A stretch of 11,102 nt of DNA from Chloroflexota bacterium (GTDB taxonomy: Bacteria > Chloroflexota > Anaerolineae > UBA4142), in the NCBI GenBank assembly GCA_023381515.1, contig JAMCQI010000085.1, forward strand, positions 1 to 11,102, read 5' to 3'. Shown one piece after another: positions 6,073-11,102 of this stretch. The notes under the pieces are model-generated. The model worked only from the letters and a program-made list of their open reading frames with translations. It ran no database searches and was not told the origin of the DNA. Both the position numbers and the translations under genes were made by a program. The stretch's first letter is position 1. Each line of letters begins with the position of its first letter.

Positions 6073-7211
6073 GGATGGCAAATCTTGCGATGCTCAAAAA
6101 GATGGTTTGTGTTCTTTCGTGCCAACCACGCAACATGACGTTCCAATTGCCCGCCGCGCTCGACTGCTTGCGATCGTCTGTGGGCGCGCGCGCCGCCGGC
6201 ATCGATTGGCGCGGCGAGAACGGCATTTTCCGTCCGCGCGAGCTGCGCCCAACGCGTTTTCGCTTGGACGACGCGACGCGTCGGGCGATTCGCGCTCGAG
6301 GCGCTCTGGCGCACCCTGTGTGGGGGCAGACGCAAGTGGCCTGGCTCGCCGTGCCGATGAAAGTGGGCGGCACAGTCGAAGGACGCTTGTGGATTGTCGC
6401 ACCGGGCGGAACCGAGTTCGATCAAAACGACCGCGAATTCATTATGATGGCGGGCAATCAACTCGCGCTGGCGCAGGAAAACGCACGCCTCTTCGAGGAA
6501 GCGCAGCACCTTGCCGCACGGCGCGGCGAATTGCTGCGGCGCATCATCGCGACGCAGGACGAGCGCTGCCGGCGGATCTCGCGCGAACTCCACGACGAGA
6601 TCAGCCAATCGCTGACCGCGATGGCGCTCGACTTGGAAGCGGTCCAGTTGGCCCACGGCAAATCCGACGCGGCGATCGCGCGACTGGGCGACCTGCGCCC
6701 GCGCCTGCTGGCCGCATTGGATGAAGTGAACCGCATCATTCTCGACTTGCGCCCGGCCCTGCTCGAAGATCTGGGACTCGTCGCCGCGCTGCGCTGGTAC
6801 GCCAGCCAACGGCTCGAGCCAGCGGGGGTTGCCGTGCATACGCGCATCGGCAAAATAGAATCCCGCATGCAGCCGCATGTCGAGACGACCCTGTATCGCG
6901 TCGCCCAAGAGGCGTTGACAAATATTGGCAAACACAGCCGCGCCAAGAACGTTTGGCTGAGCATCACCCGCGCGAACAACCATTTCACGCTGACTGTGCG
7001 AGACGATGGCTGTGGATTCGACGTGAACGCCGTGCAGTCGCATCCGGATGACCGCGTGGGTATTGGTTTGTTCGGAATGAAAGAGCGCGCGAACCTCGTC
7101 GGCGGACGGTTTGCAATTCAATCGGCGCCCGACCAGGGCACGCGCATCACCGTGCGAATTCCCGCTGAATTGGAGCTGACCGATGGAAACGATTCGAGTC
7201 TTGCTGGCTGA
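6069..7211 (+). CDS. Soluble sensor histidine kinase, NarX/NreB-type (HisKA_3)
   Basis: This 380-residue kinase has no membrane segment or signal peptide, so it probably senses a cytoplasmic cue. Residues about 20-145 resemble a shortened GAF domain (VAWLAVPMKVGGTVEGRLWI, FIMMAGNQLALAQENARLFE). A coiled coil leads to the HisKA_3 dimerisation helix RRISRELHDEISQSLTAMAL with phospho-acceptor H175. The HATPase domain has the N-box YRVAQEALTNIGKHS (N285), the G1 box DDGCGFD (312-318) and GIGLFGMKERANLVGG. Cysteines C14, C18 and C33 sit near the N-terminus. Two ATGs compete: 6069 overlaps the lysR stop (ATGA), but GGGAG at 6062-6066 is better spaced for ATG 6075. Its frame overlaps the response regulator by 29 bases, so the two form a coupled pair. 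Autophosphorylated kinase should pass phosphate to D56 of that regulator. Confidence 0.88.
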   Translation: MRMANLAMLKKMVCVLSCQPRNMTFQLPAALDCLRSSVGARAAGIDWRGENGIFRPRELRPTRFRLDDATRRAIRARGALAHPVWGQTQVAWLAVPMKVGGTVEGRLWIVAPGGTEFDQNDREFIMMAGNQLALAQENARLFEEAQHLAARRGELLRRIIATQDERCRRISRELHDEISQSLTAMALDLEAVQLAHGKSDAAIARLGDLRPRLLAALDEVNRIILDLRPALLEDLGLVAALRWYASQRLEPAGVAVHTRIGKIESRMQPHVETTLYRVAQEALTNIGKHSRAKNVWLSITRANNHFTLTVRDDGCGFDVNAVQSHPDDRVGIGLFGMKERANLVGGRFAIQSAPDQGTRITVRIPAELELTDGNDSSLAG

Positions 7212-7815
7212 CGATCACGCCGTCCTGCGCGACAGCCTGCGTGCGTTTCTCGGAATGTATGCCGACATCGAAGTCGTCGGGGAAGCGTCCGACGGGGTCG
7301 AGACGCTCGAGCAGGCGCGGGCGCTCGAGCCCGACGTGCTGTTGCTTGACATGGCGATGCCGAACCTGGGGGGCCTAGAGGTGTTGCGCCGCATTGCCAA
7401 AGAGCAACCCAACTGTAAAGTACTGGTGCTCACTCAGCACGATAGTGTCCAGTACGTTTTGCCAGCGCTCCAGGCCGGAGCGAAGGGATACCTGCTGAAA
7501 AAATCAGGCGGCGCCGAAGTCGCACAAGCCGTCCGCGCTCTCGCGCGCGGCGAAAGTGTCTTGCATCCCGCGATCGCGCACTTTGTAATTGACGCGGCTG
7601 TCGAAGGCAACTCACAGAGTGGGGCAGACCCAAATCGCCTCACCGAACGCGAGAGAGAAGTTCTCACGCTCATCGGCGAGGGCAAGACGAACGCGGAAAT
7701 TGCCAGGGCGCTTGGCATTAGTCAAAAGACCGTGGATAAGCACCGCGCCAGCCTGATGAACAAACTCGGAGTGACAACGCGTGCCGCGTTGATACGATAC
7801 GCGGTCGGCAAGTAG
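7183..7815 (+). CDS. NarL/FixJ-family response regulator
   Basis: This is a 210-residue two-domain regulator of standard length. The receiver domain (about 1-120) has acidic residues D10 and D11, phospho-acceptor D56 in LLLDMAMP, T84 in VLVLTQHD and K106 in GYLLKK. A LuxR-type helix-turn-helix occupies about 152-207: LTEREREVLTLIGEGKTNAE, then IARALGISQKTVDKHRASLM and NKLGVTTRAALIRY. ATG 7183 is preceded by GGAG at 7172-7175 with seven-base spacing and lies 29 bases inside the kinase gene, so the cognate kinase is the upstream one. Systems of this type (NarXL, NreBC) often control anaerobic respiratory enzymes. The molybdoenzyme operon 258 bases downstream is therefore a reasonable target, but no binding site was proven. 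Confidence 0.92.
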   Translation: METIRVLLADDHAVLRDSLRAFLGMYADIEVVGEASDGVETLEQARALEPDVLLLDMAMPNLGGLEVLRRIAKEQPNCKVLVLTQHDSVQYVLPALQAGAKGYLLKKSGGAEVAQAVRALARGESVLHPAIAHFVIDAAVEGNSQSGADPNRLTEREREVLTLIGEGKTNAEIARALGISQKTVDKHRASLMNKLGVTTRAALIRYAVGK

Positions 7816-7966
7816 CACGCCGCAGTGACGAGCGGACCAGGCGTCCCGTGTTACTACGTCCCGCATCAAATTGAGTAGGGTGAGTTTCGGGCACTTGCGG
7901 GCGGCAACTTGGTCGTAGATCAGATTGCTGCAGCCGTGCCACAAAGTTCCGTCCCCGAAGTTTCAA

Positions 7967-8007
7967 GCAAAGAGTAGAATTTCCCCACCCCTACTTTGCG
8001 GCTTTTT
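7967..8007 (+). terminator. Possible rho-independent terminator after the regulatory operon
   Basis: An imperfect hairpin pairs GCAAAG-(AG)-TAG (7967-7977) with CTACTTTGC (7991-7999), leaving a two-base bulge and a C-rich loop. It is followed by GGCTTTTT (8000-8007), so a U-tract would follow the stem. It lies between the response regulator and the molybdoenzyme operon, where a terminator is expected. The stem is short and AT-rich for this genome, so the call is tentative. The rest of the 258-base gap shows no gene. Confidence 0.35.
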
Positions 8008-8032
8008 CCCCATTTCATTTGTCAGCCCGTTC

Positions 8033-8056
8033 TGATATGCTCGTTTGTGGATATCA
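8033..8056. promoter_or_regulatory. Inverted repeat upstream of the molybdoenzyme operon
   Basis: TGATAT (8033-8038) and ATATCA (8051-8056) form a six-base inverted repeat with a 12-base spacer, ending four bases before the AAAGGAG ribosome binding site (8061-8067). It could be an operator for the adjacent LysR or NarL-type regulator, or part of a promoter (TATCAT or TATGCT as -10). I cannot assign -35/-10 pairs with confidence. Confidence 0.3.
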
Positions 8057-8073
8057 TCACAAAGGAGTGTGCC

Positions 8074-10780
8074 ATGAATGTGACTGTCACGCGCCGTGAC
8101 TTTATCAAGGCGAGTGCGGTCGCCGCGGCAGGTCTGACCTTTTTGCGTTTTGAGGGGACGGAGACCCTGCCGGCGTACGCGGCGAACCTCGCGGCCGGAA
8201 GCGACTTGCAGTGGAAGCCGACCATCTGCAACATGTGTCCGAACATCTGTGGCGTCAAGGTGGGCGTCAAACAAGTGAATGGCAAAGAGCGCGCCGTCAA
8301 GATCGAAGGCAATCCGGCGCACCCGTACAACCAAGGGCGCATTTGCGCACGCGGGCAGGCCGGCATTCGCCGCCAGTACAACCCCGATCGTCTCAAAACG
8401 CCGCTCATCCGCGTCGAAGGCTCCAAGCGCGGCGAATGGTCGTTCCGCAAAGCGTCGTGGGACGAAGCATTCGATCACATTTTCGCCAAGGTGAAGGAGC
8501 ACAACATCCAACCGTACGAAATGGCGATCATGGGGTCGTGGAATATCTGACTGTTCTACAAAGCCCACCGGTTGGTGCTGGCAAAAGTACTCCAAATCCC
8601 GAACGTCGTCTCGTTCCAGGTCCAGAATTGCATGCTCGGTCAGCATTTCGGCTTGGACAGCGTCGTAGGGTCGTTCAACTCGCACGACGAAATCGTCTCT
8701 GATTACGCGAATGCGAAAATCATCCTCTCGGTCCGCGCGAATGCATCGCTGACGTCTGCCGCCGGGCGCGCGCGCCGCTTGACCGATGCGCTTCGCCAGG
8801 GCGCGCAGCTCATCGTCCTCGATCCGCGCAAATCTGAGGCCGCGACGAAAGCGACGACCTGGCTGCCCGTGAAGCCGGGGACGGACCAGGCCGTGCTGCT
8901 CGTCGTCCTCAACGAGATCATCCAACGCGCAACGTACGATGCCGACTTTTTGAAATCGCACACCAACGCGCCGTTCCTTGCGACGGCCGCGCCGCAGGGG
9001 CCGATGGTGCAGCTTGCGATGAAGGTAGACGACAAAACCGGCAAGCCGGCCGAGTTCTACGTCTACGACGAGACCAAGAAGGAAATCGTCACGCTCCCGT
9101 GTCCGGCGAACAGCAACCTCAAAGACATCGACGGCAACGCGGTCACGCCCGCGCTCACCGTGCCCGACGGCACGACGTTCCAGGGCAAACCCGTCAAGAC
9201 TGTGTTTCAATTTCTCGCGGACAAGGTCAAGGGTTATGACGCGGCGTGGGCGGCAAACGTCGCCGGCGTGCCGGCGGAGCAGATCACTCAGATCGCGCAT
9301 GATTTTGCGACCGTCCGTCCCGCGCTCGTGGATTCGGGCTGGTACGACGTGCGCTTCGCCAGCTCGATGCAAACGTGGCGCACCGCCGCGCTGATCCAGG
9401 TCTTGCTCGGCGGCATCGATAAGGCGGCAGGCTGGGTCTACAGTTCGAGCGCGCGCGAAGTGAACACGAATTTCTGGAAGACGATGCGCGCCGGCGGAAC
9501 GCCGAACATGGCGCCCGGGATGTACGGCGCGATCGGCCAGGCCGCGCTGTTCGACACGCCGAGCAATTGGAAACACGGCGTCCCGACCGTCTCGAAAGTG
9601 TGGAGCGATCAGCAGTGGGCGGCGGGCAAGGACGGCATCGCGTTCGATATGGCATCGTACGGCGGCTACCCTGAATCCATGCTGGGAAAACTGTCGTACA
9701 ACGACAAGCCGTATCAACTCAAATTCGTTTTCCTGACCGCAGCCAATCCGGTTCGCTCGTCCTATAGCGATCAGACGTGGAAGGATGCCCTCTCGAGCCC
9801 GACGCTGCCGCTCGTGGTCGCGTACGATGTCGAGCCGCAGGACTCGCTGCAGTACGCCGACGTGATCCTGCCCGACTACTCGTATCTGGAACGCGGCGAT
9901 CAACTGTACGAAGCCGAGCAATCGCTCGACCGCGCCATGGTCGCGCGCAATCCCATTGAAGCGATCGCAGACGGCCGTAACATGCTCGACATCTATTTCG
10001 AGCTCGCGAGTCGATTCGGCAAGTACGAAATGTACGTCAAGGCGATGGCGGATTTCTTTGGCTGGGACGCGCCGACGCTCAAACAGGTGGTCGATGGCGC
10101 GCGCGCGTCGGGCAAATCCGTAGGTACACCGCTGCGCGATATGCTCATTGCGGCAAACGCGAAAAAGATGGGCAAGCCGGTCGAGCAGCTGCAAAAGGCA
10201 TTGACCGAGCAAGGCGTGCTGCCGGTGAAGAAAATGGAAGATCAGCTCAAAGAGGCCGGCATCCCCTACGTCTACCCCGCGCCGACGCCGTCTGGCCGAG
10301 TCGAAGTGTACAGCATTTTCTTTGCCGGGTTCACCAAGCAGTATGGCTACAAACCGAATTGGGATCCGATCGTGGCGTATATGACGCCCGATTGGAAGCC
10401 CGGTTTGAAGCCAGAAGACCCTCTCGCCGACAACGAATTCTACTTTACCCACGGCCACATCGCGACAAGACCAAGGTCCTAGCTACACCGGCGTGTGGAT
10501 CAATCCACAGAAGGCGGCCAAGCTGGGTCTCAAGACCGGCGACGCCATTGAACTCGAGAACACGAACACCGGCCAGAAAGCCAGCGGCATTGCTTACGTG
10601 ACGGAACTCATCCGTCCAGACACGCTCTTCATGGCGTCCGCGCTCGGTCACGAGGGCAAACAACTCACGACCGCGAACGGTGTTGGCACCGCGCTCAACA
10701 AGCTCGTGCCGTACAAAATGGAGCCGGTCGCCGGCGTCGCATTGACGGGACAGTTCACCGTCAAGGTCAGCAAGGTGTAG
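8074..10780 (+). pseudogene. Tat-exported molybdopterin oxidoreductase large subunit, interrupted by TGA and a frameshift
   Basis: This is the catalytic subunit of a DMSO-reductase-family (CISM) enzyme, about 902 residues if repaired. ATG 8074 follows AAAGGAG. A twin-arginine signal TRRDFIKAS (6-14) precedes a hydrophobic stretch, so folded export is expected. The [4Fe-4S] motif is C52-x2-C55-x3-C59 with C91 in RICARGQAG; then comes NPDRLKTPLIR. C186 in FQVQNCMLGQHFGLDS is the probable Mo ligand. MGD-binding segments (LIVLDPRKSEAATKATTWLP, then KPGTDQAVL) and a C-terminal domain (WINPQKAAKLGLKTGDAIEL) are present. Codon 159 (8548-8550) is TGA in frame, with conserved sequence on both sides. 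A second break near 10466-10474 splits HGHIATR from QGPSYTGVWINP; restoring two bases gives a normal TRxQG motif. The electron-transfer subunit follows 10 bases later. Substrate (polysulfide, thiosulfate, an oxyanion or another) cannot be decided. Confidence 0.85.
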
Positions 10781-10790
10781 GAGCATCAAA

Positions 10791-11102
10791 ATGACACGAT
10801 ATGGTATGGTCCTGGACTTGAATACCTGCACGGGCTGCCGTGCGTGTATGGCGGCATGCACCATGGAAAACCAAACGCCCTACTGGTCGGACAAGTTCCG
10901 CACGCACGTACAAGACGCGACGCGCGGAACGTTTCCGAACGTAACGCGCGCGCTCGCGCCGCGCTTGTGTATGCAGTGCGACAATCCGGCGTGCGTCGCT
11001 GCGTGTCCTACCGGGGCGTCGCACAAGACGGCCGAGGGCATCGTCGTCGTGGATCAAGAGCGCTGCATCGACTGCAAGTACTGTATCTCCGCACGACCGC
11101 GG
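10791..11102 (+). CDS. 4Fe-4S ferredoxin-like electron-transfer subunit (PsrB/DmsB/NrfC type), partial
   Basis: The first 104 residues are present, with no stop before the window ends; the family is usually about 180-250 residues. The frame begins 10 bases after the large-subunit stop, with GGAG just after that stop as a likely ribosome binding site. Cysteine groups appear in the usual order: C13-x2-C16-x2-C19-x3-C23 (NTCTGCRACMAAC), C60-x2-C63-x4-C68-x3-C72 (CMQCDNPACVAACPTGA) and C92-x2-C95-x2-C98 (CIDCKYC). These proteins hold four cubane clusters and carry electrons between the molybdoenzyme and a membrane quinol subunit, which would be expected just beyond the window. There is no signal peptide, so export would be by hitchhiking on the Tat-targeted large subunit. 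The fourth cysteine of the third group, expected in an AACPYG-like motif, reads Arg102 (CGA at 11094-11096). Confidence 0.9.
   Translation, partial: MTRYGMVLDLNTCTGCRACMAACTMENQTPYWSDKFRTHVQDATRGTFPNVTRALAPRLCMQCDNPACVAACPTGASHKTAEGIVVVDQERCIDCKYCISARPR

Noticed and set aside
6045..7121. A 358-codon minus-strand open frame opposite the histidine kinase.
   Set aside because: Composition is that of a shadow frame and the plus strand has all kinase motifs in order; no ribosome binding site or domain was seen.
7963..10458. A very long open frame (831 codons) on the minus strand opposite the molybdoenzyme.
   Set aside because: Its translation is Arg-, His- and Val-rich with no recognisable domain, and it lies wholly opposite a gene with clear cofactor motifs. 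Long antisense open frames are common in GC-rich coding DNA.
1..11102. CRISPR arrays, tRNA or rRNA genes, insertion sequences and attachment sites.
   Set aside because: I saw no regularly spaced direct repeats, no tRNA-like cloverleaf or conserved rRNA segments, and no transposase or integrase coding sequence. Short structures could still be missed by eye.

Overview
The window is a GC-rich bacterial segment with short intergenic gaps and overlapping start and stop codons. It looks environmental, probably a metagenome contig. Thr-Pro rich linkers in an exported protein, GTG/TTG starts and the gene content suggest Chloroflexota. That is an impression from pattern, not a phylogenetic result, and I hold it at modest confidence.

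Layout from left to right. (1) Bases 1-72 are an exact inverted copy of bases 381-452, which lie inside a later gene. This copy is joined directly to the C-terminal tail of moeA (molybdenum cofactor synthesis, stop at 248). (2) On the minus strand is a small metal-response operon: a MerR-family regulator with a CueR-like operator in its own promoter, then a CopZ-like zinc/[2Fe-2S] protein. (3) On the plus strand come a small 4Fe-4S protein, a PIG-L/LmbE deacetylase and an ABC-transporter remnant. In the remnant the front of an ATPase is fused in frame to the tail of an ABC-2 permease. (4) At 3055-5022 is the most distinctive gene. It encodes an exported or membrane protein with three tandem thioredoxin-like domains (CSDC, CPHC, CPHC) followed by a VKOR membrane domain. 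(5) A LysR regulator, a soluble NarX/NreB-type histidine kinase and a NarL/FixJ response regulator follow; the kinase overlaps both neighbours. (6) After a 258-base gap with a possible terminator comes a Tat-exported molybdopterin oxidoreductase large subunit, then its four-cluster ferredoxin-like subunit, which runs off the window.

The parts suggest a respiratory molybdoenzyme at the cell envelope (large subunit plus electron-transfer subunit), a two-component system beside it that may control it, a cofactor-synthesis gene in the same window, and a periplasmic disulfide-forming system. The functional links are inferred from proximity only.

Several reading frames are broken: merR, probably the start of the small Fe-S gene, the deacetylase, the ABC remnant, and the molybdoenzyme twice. 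Together with the inverted copy at the left edge and a missing cluster cysteine at the right edge, this points at least partly to sequencing or assembly error. Broken genes should not be read as true pseudogenes until the reads are checked.
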